Notes: generated by a model not told the origin, from the sequence alone. A stretch of 64,000 nt of DNA from Flavobacterium fluviale (GCF_003312915.1 NZ_CP030261.1:2914001-2978000), one strand, 5' to 3'. Counted from the first letter of the stretch, positions 44,704 to 53,413 are shown. A program made the numbers and translations.

Positions 44704-45351
44704 ATGAAAAGAATATTATTTTTTACGATTGGTTTTGTCTTGTTTCAGAATCTTTCCGCTCAGAATTTGAATAAAATGCAATGGTTTAATGAACCTGAAA
44801 AATGGGAAATTAAAAACAATGCCCTAATTATGAATGTTACAGCAAACAGCGATTATTGGAGAATTTCTCACTACGGATTCACAGTTGATGATGCACCTTT
44901 TTACTACGCTAATTACGGAGGTGAATTTGAAGCCAAAGTAAAATTAACTGGAAATTACATTGCCCGTTTTGATCAAATGGGATTAATGATTCGTATTGAT
45001 GAAAAAAATTATATTAAAACAGGGGTAGAGTTTGTTGACGGAAAATTTAATGTAAGTACCGTTGTAACACACGATAAAAGTGATTGGAGCGTAACAACTT
45101 TAGAAAAAGTGCCTCCTTTTATTTGGATTAAAGCCGTACGACGATTAGATGCTGTCGAAATATTCTATTCTTTTGATGATAAAAATTATATCATGACTAG
45201 AAATGCGCCTTTGCAAGACAATACGCCAGTTATGATTGGTTTAATGGCAGCTTCGCCAGACGGAAAAGGCTTTGAAGCCAAATTTGAGAACTTTACGGTA
45301 AAACATTTACCAGATCAGAGAAGAGCGGAATGGTTGAAAAACCACCAATAA
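44704..45351 (+). CDS. secreted DUF1349 domain protein
   Basis: This 215-residue protein has a signal peptide (about 1-19, ending NLSAQ) and a single DUF1349 domain. This is a concanavalin-like beta-sandwich with WFNEPEKWEIKNNALIMNV, SDYWRISHYGFTVDD and the FDQMGLMIRIDEKNYIKTGVEF core. Family members are thought to bind carbohydrate. The location after a GH3 gene suggests a role in sugar binding or processing. I chose ATG 44704 because upstream in-frame TTG 44671 lies in low-complexity repeat words. A word tract (TTAGATGTAAAATG) lies before the gene. Confidence 0.8.
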   Translation: MKRILFFTIGFVLFQNLSAQNLNKMQWFNEPEKWEIKNNALIMNVTANSDYWRISHYGFTVDDAPFYYANYGGEFEAKVKLTGNYIARFDQMGLMIRIDEKNYIKTGVEFVDGKFNVSTVVTHDKSDWSVTTLEKVPPFIWIKAVRRLDAVEIFYSFDDKNYIMTRNAPLQDNTPVMIGLMAASPDGKGFEAKFENFTVKHLPDQRRAEWLKNHQ

Positions 45352-45369
45352 ATTAAAATTCAATTTAAA

Positions 45370-45435
45370 AAATCCAAATTCCAAATCTGCAATCTAAAAT
45401 CTAAAATTTAAACCTAACCTAACTTAAACCAAAAG
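45370..45435. repeat. AATCTAA-type word tract before the acyltransferase gene
   Basis: The gap is a run of related words such as CCAAATT, CCAAATC, CAATCTAA, AATCTAA and CCTAACC. It ends 3 nt before the ATG. Unlike the hairpins, it has only one arm. Similar AATCTAA words occur at 24251-24290. Confidence 0.6.
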
Positions 45436-45438
45436 CAA

Positions 45439-46575
45439 ATGAGTTCAATTTCATCTGATATTAAACCAAAAAAACATTACGAAATTCTTGATGGACTGCG
45501 TGGAGTTGCGGCTATTTTAGTAGTTGCTTTTCATATTTTTGAAGCTTTCGCAGGTGGAAATCGTTTTGTGCAGATTATCAATCACGGATATCTTGCTGTT
45601 GATTTTTTCTTCCTTTTATCTGGATTTGTCGTGGCTTACGCTTATGACGACCGTTGGGGAAAAATGGGGCAGTGGGAATTTTACAAACGCCGATTAATCC
45701 GTCTCCAGCCAATGGTAATTATGGGGATGATTATAGGTGCCATATTTTACTATTTCCAAGCATCAGACATATTGTTTCCAATGATTGGAGGTATGGAAGT
45801 CTGGAAAGTTATTTTGACAATGGTCATCGGATTTACATTATTGCCAATTCCGCCTTCATTAGAAATTAGAGGCTGGGGAGAAATGCATCCTTTAAATGGT
45901 CCGGCATGGTCGCTTTTTTTCGAATATATTGCCAATATCTTGTACGCCTTAATCTTTCGTAAATTTTCGAATAAAGTGCTGTCAGTTTTTGTATTGATAT
46001 TTGCCGGACTGTTAATTAATTATACTGTTTTTGGACCAAAAGGAGACGTAATCGGCGGATGGTCATTGAATTGGGAACAAATGAATGTTGGTTTCACAAG
46101 ATTGCTGTATCCATTTTTTGCTGGGGTTTTATTATGCCGTTTAGGAAAATTAATTCATGTAAAGAATGCTTTTTGGATTTGCAGTATCTTAATCACAATC
46201 GTTTTAGCTTTACCAAGATTTGGAGACGAAAACAGTCTTTGGATCAATGGTCTATATGAATCTTTCTGTATTATTTTGGTTTTTCCAATTATCGTTGCCA
46301 TTGGTGCAGGCGGAGAAATTAAAAATGAATTTTCGCTTAAAATCTGCAAACTTCTAGGTGATATTTCGTATCCAATTTACATTACACATTATCCGTTAAT
46401 TTATTGGTTTACGGCATGGGTTGTAGATAATAAAGTTTCAATGGAAAATGGATATTTGGAAGGTATTGGAGTTTTAATAGCCAGCATCGTGATGGCATTT
46501 GTATGTTTGAAATTATACGACGAACCTGTTAGAAACTGGCTTCAGAATAAATTCCAAAAGAAAAAAGTTTTTTAG
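45439..46575 (+). CDS. acyltransferase family 3 membrane protein (OafA/YrhL-like)
   Basis: This 378-residue inner-membrane protein belongs to the acyltransferase 3 family, which O-acetylates sugars. The conserved motif LDGLRGVAAILVVAFHIFEAF at about residues 18-38 contains the essential histidine (His34). About ten membrane helices follow. No C-terminal SGNH domain is attached, so it may work with a partner. Its acceptor is unknown; the neighbouring carbohydrate genes suggest a glycan. Confidence 0.9.
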   Translation: MSSISSDIKPKKHYEILDGLRGVAAILVVAFHIFEAFAGGNRFVQIINHGYLAVDFFFLLSGFVVAYAYDDRWGKMGQWEFYKRRLIRLQPMVIMGMIIGAIFYYFQASDILFPMIGGMEVWKVILTMVIGFTLLPIPPSLEIRGWGEMHPLNGPAWSLFFEYIANILYALIFRKFSNKVLSVFVLIFAGLLINYTVFGPKGDVIGGWSLNWEQMNVGFTRLLYPFFAGVLLCRLGKLIHVKNAFWICSILITIVLALPRFGDENSLWINGLYESFCIILVFPIIVAIGAGGEIKNEFSLKICKLLGDISYPIYITHYPLIYWFTAWVVDNKVSMENGYLEGIGVLIASIVMAFVCLKLYDEPVRNWLQNKFQKKKVF

Positions 46576-46576
46576 A

Positions 46577-46650
46577 GTGGCAAAGAGGCAAAGGGACAAA
46601 GGCTCAAAGGAAAAACTTTGTCCCTTTGAACCTTTGTTTCTCTGAGCCTT
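46577..46650. repeat. CAAAGG-word hairpin after the acyltransferase gene
   Basis: The left arm (46577-46610) is GGCAAAG, GGACAAAGG and CTCAAAGG words, and the right arm (46616-46650) is their complement around a 5-nt loop. It shares its word vocabulary with the argF'-argB hairpin (1676-1768). Confidence 0.85.
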
Positions 46651-46695
46651 AAATAAAAATATTGAATCTCTTAATTTTGTTAGTTATAGATATTC

Positions 46696-46732
46696 AAAAA
46701 AGGGATGAAGTTTTATTTTTTCATCCCTTTAT
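46696..46732 (+). terminator. hairpin terminator in the repeat island, left
   Basis: AAAGGGATGAA and TTCATCCCTTT form an 11-bp stem followed by A/T. Confidence 0.75.
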
Positions 46733-46790
46733 TTTTATAATTTGATTTTGAAATTAAAATTCTAATTTATTCTCTGTCGATATACTTTGT

Positions 46791-46816
46791 GTAGACGCAC
46801 TGCTGTGCGTCTCTAC
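46791..46816 (+). repeat. 26-bp dispersed palindrome, copy 1
   Basis: It begins GTAGACGCAC, has the core GCACTGCTGTGC and ends GTCTCTAC. The left flank is ATACTTTGT and the right flank is GATTTTATT. Confidence 0.8.
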
Positions 46817-46913
46817 GATTTTATTATGGTATAGATTTTTTTATAAATTTTATAAAAACTAATTCTGGTAGAGGTTTAGGAATAAACAATCAAATTATTC
46901 ACATTCGTAAATT

Positions 46914-46939
46914 GTAGAGATGCACTGCAGTGCATCTAC
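46914..46939 (-). repeat. 26-bp dispersed palindrome, copy 2, inverted
   Basis: It has the perfect core TGCACTGCAGTGCA. Read on the minus strand, its flanks (CATACTGTAC before, AATTTACGAA after) align with those of copies 1 and 3, so it lies in reverse orientation. Confidence 0.8.
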
Positions 46940-47010
46940 GTACAGTATGTCAAAATAGATATTGCGGTAATCAGATATTTTTCAATCTGATAACAATAGT
47001 TTTAAAAAAA

Positions 47011-47046
47011 AAGGATGAAACATTATTATAATGTTTCATCCCTTTT
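47011..47046 (-). terminator. hairpin terminator of the Old Yellow Enzyme gene
   Basis: AAGGATGAAACATTAT and ATAATGTTTCATCC form a stem of 14 bp or more with a very short loop and an A run on the left side, as expected for a minus-strand terminator. Confidence 0.8.
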
Positions 47047-47076
47047 AAATTCTTTTCTATTCCCAACATACTTTTT

Positions 47077-47102
47077 GTAGATGCACTGCAGTGCGTCTCT
47101 AC
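47077..47102 (+). repeat. 26-bp dispersed palindrome, copy 3
   Basis: It begins GTAGATGCACTGCAGTGCG and ends TCTCTAC. The left flank ACATACTTTTT and right flank AATATCTG agree with copy 1. Confidence 0.8.
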
Positions 47103-47134
47103 AATATCTGGTTTATAAAGATTTCAAAAAAAAC

Positions 47135-48241
47135 TTATTCTAAAACCAATTCCCCTAAAGCCTCTTTACTAAAACCTTTCAATTGATCTGTTTTCCCAGC
47201 TTTAATTTTAGCAACCCAATTCGGATCAGATAGAAGAGGTCTTCCAACAGCAACTAAATCAAAATCGCCTCTATCGAAACGTCTGTTTAATTCTTCTAAA
47301 GAAGTCGGCTGAGAACTTTCTCCAGCAAAAGCGCCAAAGAAATCACCAGAAAGACCAACAGAACCAACAGTAATAGTTGTTGCTCCTGTTACTTTTTTAG
47401 CCCATCCTGCAAAGTTCAAATCAGAATCTTCAAATTCAGGTTCCCAGAAACGGCGTTGCGAAGCGTGAATAATATCAACACCAGCATCAACAAGAGGAGT
47501 AAGCCAAGCTTCTAATTCCTGCGGATTTTTAGCTAATTTATAATTGTAATCAGAAGGTTTAAATTGAGAAAAACGCATGATAACAGCAAAGTCGTTTCCA
47601 ACTTGTTTTCTCACTTCTTTTACAACTTCAATAGCAAAACGATTACGTTCCGGCAATGTTTTTCCACCGTAAATATCTTCACGCAAATTGGTTTCAGCTC
47701 TAAAAAACTGGTCGATTAAATAACCGTGTGCACCGTGAATTTCGATAGTATCAAAACCTAATCTTTTAGCGTCGGCAGCTGCTTTACCAAAAGCAAGAAT
47801 AGTATCTTCAATATCTTTTTCAGTCATAGAAACTCCGTTTCTAAAGTCAGGACGATTTAATCCAGACGGACCTTCAAAAGGAACTGGCGGCACCCATCCT
47901 GATTGATGATTGTCCATAATTCCCATATGCCAGATCTGCGGTCCCATAGAACCTCCCGCAGCGTGAACTTCGTCTATAACTTTTTTCCATCCGTTTAAAG
48001 CTAAATCTCCGTAAAAATGCGGCACATTAGCATCGTTTGAAGAAGAAGGTCTGTCAATTACAGTTCCTTCAGATAATATTAAACCAACTTCGCCTTCAGC
48101 TCTTTTTTGGTAGTAAGCGGCTACTTCGTCAGTTGGAACTCCGTTTGGAGAAAATGAGCGCGTCATTGGCGCCATTACGATTCGGTTTTTCAGATTTAAC
48201 GATTTTAGTTTAAATTCTGAAAACAGGTTGTTTGTACTCAT
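47135..48241 (-). CDS. Old Yellow Enzyme family alkene reductase
   Basis: This 368-residue FMN-dependent (beta/alpha)8 protein has MAPMTRSFSPNGVPTDEVAAYYQKRA near the N-terminus, IEIHGAHGYLIDQFFRAETNLREDIYGG in the substrate region and VAVGRPLLSDPNWVAKIKAG in the phosphate site. The family reduces activated alkenes, quinones and nitro-compounds with NAD(P)H. It begins 7 bp after the end of an ArsR-type regulator and shares its transcript, which suggests induction by an electrophile. The specific substrate is unknown. Confidence 0.93.
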   Translation of the reverse strand: MSTNNLFSEFKLKSLNLKNRIVMAPMTRSFSPNGVPTDEVAAYYQKRAEGEVGLILSEGTVIDRPSSSNDANVPHFYGDLALNGWKKVIDEVHAAGGSMGPQIWHMGIMDNHQSGWVPPVPFEGPSGLNRPDFRNGVSMTEKDIEDTILAFGKAAADAKRLGFDTIEIHGAHGYLIDQFFRAETNLREDIYGGKTLPERNRFAIEVVKEVRKQVGNDFAVIMRFSQFKPSDYNYKLAKNPQELEAWLTPLVDAGVDIIHASQRRFWEPEFEDSDLNFAGWAKKVTGATTITVGSVGLSGDFFGAFAGESSQPTSLEELNRRFDRGDFDLVAVGRPLLSDPNWVAKIKAGKTDQLKGFSKEALGELVLE

Positions 48242-48248
48242 AGTAATT

Positions 48249-48551
48249 TTACAAATTAGATTGAATTAATTTACTGAGTGCTTCAAAGGCACCTTCGTTG
48301 CGTTTATAGTAAGTCCATTGTCCAACACGTTTCGACTCGATAAAGCCGGCGCGCTGTAAAATAGACAGATATTCAGATACTGTAGATTGTGTTAAACCCG
48401 CCTTGGCTTGAATTTGGCCAACACAAACACCATGTTCAAATCCAGCATGCTGTAATTGATCAGGAAAATTGATTTCGGGTTCTTTAAGCCATTCCAGCAT
48501 TTGCAGTCTGGACTTGTTTGATAAAGCTTTAAATATTTCTATCGTTTCCAT
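48249..48551 (-). CDS. ArsR-family winged-helix repressor with a single cysteine
   Basis: This 100-residue repressor has the ArsR winged helix: IFKALSNKSRLQMLEWLKEP, then GQIQAKAGLTQSTVSEYLSILQRAGFI and KRVGQWTYYKRN. The only cysteine is in GVCVGQIQ, just before the recognition helix, and no classical metal ligand set is seen. With its co-transcribed Old Yellow Enzyme it may be a redox or electrophile sensor rather than a metal sensor. An inverted repeat in its own promoter suggests autorepression. The ATG lies only 4 nt after the -7 box. Confidence 0.9.
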   Translation of the reverse strand: METIEIFKALSNKSRLQMLEWLKEPEINFPDQLQHAGFEHGVCVGQIQAKAGLTQSTVSEYLSILQRAGFIESKRVGQWTYYKRNEGAFEALSKLIQSNL

Positions 48552-48555
48552 GCTG

Positions 48556-48585
48556 CAAATATATCGACTTTTCCCGATATACCAA
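48556..48585 (-). promoter_or_regulatory. arsR promoter with overlapping inverted-repeat operator
   Basis: On the minus strand TTG (48585-48583) and TATATTTG (48563-48556) are 19 bp apart, a near-ideal promoter. TATATCG (48560-48566) and CGATATA (48575-48581) are 7-bp arms with an 8-bp spacer lying across the -7 and spacer region, where a bound ArsR dimer would block polymerase. Confidence 0.7.
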
Positions 48586-48700
48586 TTAAGTGAAAAATAT
48601 TTAGCATAATTTTATGATGGAGGAGAAGATTGATGAAGAAGTATTTATATTTGTTTGCAGATTTAAAAAAGCCCCAAAAACAAATTAAACTTAATCAATT

Positions 48701-49192
48701 ATGAAAAAAACTTTACTCATTTTAGCACTTTTATTTTGCATTATAACGAGTTCAAAAGCACAAGTTGTTGGAACAGACATTGGTGATATAGCTCCAGAAA
48801 TTGATCTTCCGAATCCAAAAGGTGAAAATGTTGCACTTTCTTCTTTAAGAGGTTCCTTAGTTTTAGTAGATTTTTGGGCTTCTTGGTGCGGACCATGTAT
48901 TAAAGAACAGCCATTACTGTTGAAAATGCATAATGCTTATCCAGACAAATTATCAATCTACGGCGTTTCTATGGATACCAAAAAACCGCTTTGGCTGGGA
49001 GCAATTGCAAAAGGAAAATTACCTTGGACAAATGTAAGTGACTTAAAATATTGGACTTCTCCTGTTGTAGGAGATTATATGCTGCAATCTGTTCCATTGA
49101 ATTTTTTAGTGGATAAAAACGGAATTATAGTTGCAAAAAACATTCACGGCAAAGCGCTGGAGGATATGGTTAAAAGTATTTTGGAACAATAA
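48701..49192 (+). CDS. secreted TlpA/thioredoxin-like disulfide oxidoreductase
   Basis: This 163-residue protein has a signal peptide (about 1-20, ending SSKAQ) and a thioredoxin-fold domain with the active site WASWCGPC (about residues 64-71). The cis-proline region is SVPLNFLVDKNG. It should act on thiols in the periplasm, in cytochrome maturation or repair of envelope proteins. A TATATTTG box lies at 48646-48653. No partner gene is adjacent. Confidence 0.9.
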   Translation: MKKTLLILALLFCIITSSKAQVVGTDIGDIAPEIDLPNPKGENVALSSLRGSLVLVDFWASWCGPCIKEQPLLLKMHNAYPDKLSIYGVSMDTKKPLWLGAIAKGKLPWTNVSDLKYWTSPVVGDYMLQSVPLNFLVDKNGIIVAKNIHGKALEDMVKSILEQ

Positions 49193-49200
49193 ATGATTTT

Positions 49201-49231
49201 GTTTCAAGTTTCAAGTTTCAAGTTTCAAGTT
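49201..49231 (+). repeat. four tandem GTTTCAA heptamers
   Basis: GTTTCAA is repeated four times without interruption, followed by GTT. ACCTGAAAC follows at 49250-49258 as a partial complementary word. Confidence 0.9.
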
Positions 49232-49344
49232 GTTTTACTTTGTTATTAGACCTGAAACGTGACACTCGAAGAACTTATTCTAAAAAAATAAAATAATATT
49301 TAATAACATAAAGGTTTGCAAATCAAACTTCAAATTCGGAATTA

Positions 49345-49818
49345 ATGGAATCAAAATTAAGTATCGCTGAATTCCGAACACGATTAAAAGATAATACAGA
49401 AATTGGTTCTCCACAAGTACATTTAGGACAAGCGAGAATATTTCCTATCTCTGGACCAATAAAACCATTTTATGGATTTTTTGATGATAGAAGTTTTAGT
49501 TTAACTATAAACTCTGCAAAGTCATCAGCAGTTTTTCTTGTAAAAGGACACTACGAGAATATTGATAATAGACTTCTGGTAAATTGCAGTGTCGAACCCA
49601 TTAATAAACTGCAGCACGCTTGGGTCAAATTTGGTCCAATATTGTTGATAGTGGCAATCAATATATTTTTTCTTTTTTTCGCAAAAGGACTTAGGCGCGC
49701 CTCCACAATCGTTAATTTATTTTTACTTTTTATGGCTTTCTATTCCCGATGGAAAGAAGACAGGAAAAGAAAAAAATTAGAAGAAAAATTCATGCGTATT
49801 TTTGAGATTAAAACTTAA
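49345..49818 (+). CDS. membrane protein of unknown function
   Basis: This 157-residue protein has an N-terminal soluble region of about 90 residues (MESKLSIAEFRTRLKDNTEIGSPQVHLG and FGFFDDRSFSLTINS-like). Two hydrophobic segments follow (about 96-112 WVKFGPILLIVAINIFFLFF and 118-131). The tail is strongly basic (RWKEDRKRKKLEEKFMRIFEIKT). No signal peptide is evident. I do not recognise the family. It converges with the next gene and their stops are only 3 bp apart. Confidence 0.6.
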   Translation: MESKLSIAEFRTRLKDNTEIGSPQVHLGQARIFPISGPIKPFYGFFDDRSFSLTINSAKSSAVFLVKGHYENIDNRLLVNCSVEPINKLQHAWVKFGPILLIVAINIFFLFFAKGLRRASTIVNLFLLFMAFYSRWKEDRKRKKLEEKFMRIFEIKT

Positions 49819-49821
49819 GAA

Positions 49822-50205
49822 TCAGTTCAATCGATCTTCAAGATTTCTCACTCCTCCAAAATTGCTTTTTAGTAATTCCCTAATCTGAAATTGTGTTTTA
49901 TTCCGGCTAAAATTCTGCCATTCCTTAAAATCAAAAATGTGAATTTCTTTCGCATTCGGATTTGTAACAAATGAAAGCCTTGCAATTGAATATTTATAAT
50001 ACTTTAATTGATGCGATATATGGCGGTCTGGAACAACGATAAGTATCGTTTCCCATTCCAGAAAATTTTTCGGTACATCAGCCCTTTCGGTTAAACCCAA
50101 AGCTTCCATAAAGGCAATGATCTTTTGATCATTAAGCTTGTCAATTTTTTGATCAACGCGTTTAATGGTGCTAATAAGTTTATTTTCATCTTTAATAACA
50201 CTCAT
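49822..50205 (-). CDS. hypothetical cytoplasmic protein
   Basis: This 127-residue protein is soluble, without signal or membrane segments. Its middle segment LEWETILIVVPDRHISHQLKYYKYSIARLSFVTNPNAKEIHIFDFKEWQNF has an alternating alpha/beta pattern. The N-terminus (STIKRVDQKIDKLNDQKIIAFMEALG) is a likely amphipathic helix. I do not recognise a family or a function. It is convergent with and nearly overlaps the preceding membrane-protein gene. Confidence 0.5.
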   Translation of the reverse strand: MSVIKDENKLISTIKRVDQKIDKLNDQKIIAFMEALGLTERADVPKNFLEWETILIVVPDRHISHQLKYYKYSIARLSFVTNPNAKEIHIFDFKEWQNFSRNKTQFQIRELLKSNFGGVRNLEDRLN

Positions 50206-50417
50206 AGTAATCTCTGTTTTTTTTAAATTTTTACATAAAATTACATCAAATCAAAATCATTTCGAAAAGTAAAGCCAATAGAATGATTCTAAATTTTAAA
50301 TACTATTTTAGAACTCTTTAAGAAGCCGATTTGTTTATCATTTGATAAAATACTATTAAAGGGTTGTATAGAAAAGCATTATTTTTATCGCTTCTGATTT
50401 TACTAACTACCACTTTT

Positions 50418-53240
50418 ATGAAAACCAAATTTACCCAAAAAGCAATTTTTTACTTTTTTGTCCTAATTTCTATTCCTGCATTCACACAAAATAAAATAGG
50501 CAGGGAATTAATTTTAATAGATAAAGACTGGAGATTTTCATTTGGACATTTACACGATACAAAAAAAGATTTCGGACATGCCGAGGGCTATTTTTCTTAT
50601 TTAACCAAAACAGGATTTGGCGATGGTCCTGCTGCAAAAGATTTTGATGATCGTGCTTGGAGAAAACTCGATTTACCTCACGATTGGGCGGTAGAACAGC
50701 CTTTTAGCGAAAGCGCGAGTTTCAGTCATGGATTTAAAGCGGCGGGTAAAAATTTCCCTGAAAAAAGCATTGGCTGGTACAGGAAAAAAATAACGATTCC
50801 AAATGAAGATCTTGGAAAAATAATTTCATTAAAATTTGACGGCGTTTTTAGAAATTCAAAAGTGTTTTTTAACGGGTTTTATTTAGGAACGGAACAAAGC
50901 GGTTACAATGGTTTTGAATATGATGTAACGGCTTACGTTAATTATGGCGGAGAGAATACGATTGTGGTTCGAGCAGATGCTTCAATGGAAGAAGGCTGGT
51001 TTTATGAAGGCGCAGGTATTTATAGACATGTTTATCTCCAGAAGACGAATCCAGTTCGTGTCGTTTCAAACGGAACTTACGTAACTTCCGAACTCAAAAA
51101 TAACGATGCCTCAGTTACTGCTGATGTAACAATTGAGAATAAAGGAAATTATAAAGGATCAATAGAGATTTCTCAAACCATTTTTAATAAAGAAAATAAA
51201 CAGATTACCGCTTTTTCAGAAAGTATAGCAGCACCTGAATTTTACAAAACAATCACACATAGTTCCAAACTGTATGTCCAGAATCCGCTTTTGTGGGATA
51301 TTGATTCACCGAATTTATATCGTTTAGTAACTCAAATCAAGCAACATGGAAAAATTATAGATAGTTATGAAACGCCTTTCGGAATCAGAACTATTGAATT
51401 TAATGCAGAAAACGGATTTTTTCTAAATGGGAAACCATTAAAATTAAAAGGAACAAACAATCATCAAGATCATGCAGGAATAGGGACGGCGCTTCCAAAT
51501 GAAATTCAGTATTATAGAATTAAAAAACTGAAAGAAATGGGATCTAATGCGTATCGTTGTTCGCATCATCCGCCAACTCCTGAATTACTCAAAGCTTGTG
51601 ATGAACTAGGAATGCTGGTCATTGATGAAACCCGTTTAATGGGAATTAACGATTATCATTTGAATGATTTAAAGCGAATGATCGAACGTGACCGTAATCA
51701 TCCGAGTATTTTCTGCTGGTCGGTTGGAAATGAAGAATGGAATATTGAAGGCGGTATAGTTGGGGAAAGAATAACAAATGTGATGCAGGATTTTGCCAAA
51801 AGCATCGATCCAACAAGACCTGTAACGGTTGGAATTAGCAGCGGTTTTAAAAGCGGTATTTCTTCTGTAGTGGAAATTATGGGTTACAATTATCTCGGAA
51901 ACGGCGATATTGACGCACATAGAAATCAGTTTAAGCAGCAGTCTGGAATGGGTACAGAGGAAGGTTCGACCTTTGCAACCCGAGGAATTTATTTTACTGA
52001 TGATGCCAAACATTACCAAAGTGCTTACGATAAAAAACCGCGTCCGACTTTTTACAGTATCGAAGAGGGCTGGAAATTTTATGCGGAAAGACCTTATTTG
52101 GCTGGAGTATTTTTTTGGACAGGCTTTGATTACCGCGGTGAACCAACTCCTTACGGCTGGCCCTCTGTGACTTCGTATTTCGGAATGATGGATGTCTGCG
52201 GTTTCCCAAAAGATAATGTTTTTTATCTGAAATCATGGTGGGGAAAAGAACCTGTTTTGCACCTATTGCCACATTGGAACTGGACTGGGATGGAAGGAAA
52301 AGAAATTGATGTCTGGGCATATTCAAATTGCGATGAAGTAGAACTTTTTCTAAACAAAAAAAGTCTTGGCAAAAAGAAAATGGAGCAAAACGGACATCTG
52401 GAATGGAAGGTAAAATACACGCCTGGAACTCTGGAAGCAATTGGTTACAAAAACGGAAAAAAAATAATAACAGAAATCAAAAAAACTACTGGAAAGGCAG
52501 AAAATGTAAAATTGTCTTTAGATAAAGAAAACATTTTGAAAGGAAATGTATCTGTTATATCTGTCGAAGTTACCGATAAAAACGGCTTACATATTCCAAC
52601 AGCAAATGATGAAATTAATTTTTCTGTAAAGGGCGGAAAAATTTTGGGTGTAGGAAACGGTGACCCAACTTCTTTAGAAAGCGATCAATTTATTGATGAC
52701 ATTTCTTTTTCTGTCATAACTAATTTTATGGAGCAGAAAAGTGAAAGTGCATCTGTGCCTAAAGAAATGACTAACTATGACGAAAGTAAATGGACAGAAG
52801 CTTTTAAAGAACGTGATTATAAAAAACAGGCGCCATCGTATATTTATAAAGGAGAATTTGAATTAAAAAATAATGCATCTGCAAATGTTGTGAGTTTCTT
52901 TTACAAGAAAATAGGAGTAGAGACAGTAGTTTTTGTTAATGGAAAGAAAGTAGAACCAAGCTCAGAAGATCCTCAAAAATATATTTTGAATACAGCTATT
53001 TTGAAAGAAGGAAAAAACACTATTCATATTGCGGCGACACCGTTACAAAAAGTAAAAGATTGGGACGTTATGAACACAGATCCTGGAATTATTCAAGTAA
53101 GTACGCCAGCAGCATCTTGGAAAAGAAAACTTTTCAACGGATATGCACAAATCATTATCCAGAAAGACGAAAATGCCAAAGAAGTTATTTTATCTGCTTC
53201 CGCGAAGGATTTACGCGCAGTAAGTTTGAGTGTAAAATAA
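50418..53240 (+). CDS. GH2 family beta-galactosidase-like enzyme, secreted
   Basis: This 940-residue glycoside hydrolase has a signal peptide (about 1-25, ending AFTQN), the jelly-roll sugar-binding domain (about 60-215), an immunoglobulin-like domain and the (beta/alpha)8 catalytic barrel (about 330-620). The acid/base Glu439 lies in SVGNEEW and the nucleophile is probably Glu514 or Glu515 in GTEEGSTF. A DUF4982-like domain (about 625-720, KSWWGKEPVLHLLPHWNW) and further sandwich domains follow. Typical targets are beta-galactosides, with GalB-like exo action. The start at 50418 was preferred over an in-frame TTG 50364. No other carbohydrate gene is adjacent on this strand. Confidence 0.9.
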   Translation: MKTKFTQKAIFYFFVLISIPAFTQNKIGRELILIDKDWRFSFGHLHDTKKDFGHAEGYFSYLTKTGFGDGPAAKDFDDRAWRKLDLPHDWAVEQPFSESASFSHGFKAAGKNFPEKSIGWYRKKITIPNEDLGKIISLKFDGVFRNSKVFFNGFYLGTEQSGYNGFEYDVTAYVNYGGENTIVVRADASMEEGWFYEGAGIYRHVYLQKTNPVRVVSNGTYVTSELKNNDASVTADVTIENKGNYKGSIEISQTIFNKENKQITAFSESIAAPEFYKTITHSSKLYVQNPLLWDIDSPNLYRLVTQIKQHGKIIDSYETPFGIRTIEFNAENGFFLNGKPLKLKGTNNHQDHAGIGTALPNEIQYYRIKKLKEMGSNAYRCSHHPPTPELLKACDELGMLVIDETRLMGINDYHLNDLKRMIERDRNHPSIFCWSVGNEEWNIEGGIVGERITNVMQDFAKSIDPTRPVTVGISSGFKSGISSVVEIMGYNYLGNGDIDAHRNQFKQQSGMGTEEGSTFATRGIYFTDDAKHYQSAYDKKPRPTFYSIEEGWKFYAERPYLAGVFFWTGFDYRGEPTPYGWPSVTSYFGMMDVCGFPKDNVFYLKSWWGKEPVLHLLPHWNWTGMEGKEIDVWAYSNCDEVELFLNKKSLGKKKMEQNGHLEWKVKYTPGTLEAIGYKNGKKIITEIKKTTGKAENVKLSLDKENILKGNVSVISVEVTDKNGLHIPTANDEINFSVKGGKILGVGNGDPTSLESDQFIDDISFSVITNFMEQKSESASVPKEMTNYDESKWTEAFKERDYKKQAPSYIYKGEFELKNNASANVVSFFYKKIGVETVVFVNGKKVEPSSEDPQKYILNTAILKEGKNTIHIAATPLQKVKDWDVMNTDPGIIQVSTPAASWKRKLFNGYAQIIIQKDENAKEVILSASAKDLRAVSLSVK

Positions 53241-53245
53241 TTCTC

Positions 53246-53316
53246 TCGCAGATTTTGGAGACTGGGCAGATATTAAAAAATTAATTGAAATCTCCTGAAT
53301 CAGCAAAATCTGCGAG
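53246..53316. repeat. hairpin downstream of the GH2 gene
   Basis: CTCGCAGATTTTG (53246-53258) and CAAAATCTGCGAG (53304-53316) are perfectly complementary 13-nt arms enclosing 45 nt. GAAACCTGAAACCTGAAAC words follow at about 53366-53382. Confidence 0.8.
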
Positions 53317-53413
53317 CAAAAAAACTTAGCGAAACTCTTCGTAAATTTTTAAACTTGAAACAAAGAAACCTGAAACCTGAAACAAAATAAATAAAAATAT
53401 TGTTTGATTTTCA

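Larger units (their letters stand above)
46651..47134. other. gene-free repeat island
   Basis: This forms most of a 559-base gap between the acyltransferase gene and the convergent Old Yellow Enzyme gene. It holds two hairpins and three copies of a 26-bp palindrome, each listed separately. No reading frame of any weight is visible in the remaining AT-rich spacer. Confidence 0.7.

Noticed and set aside
50364..50417. Longer GH2 start at TTG 50364
   Set aside because: It would add a second hydrophobic stretch before a complete signal peptide that begins at ATG 50418.
53060..53284. Plus-strand 74-codon frame over the end of the GH2 gene
   Set aside because: It runs through the GH2 C-terminus in a second frame and into repeat sequence, with no independent support.
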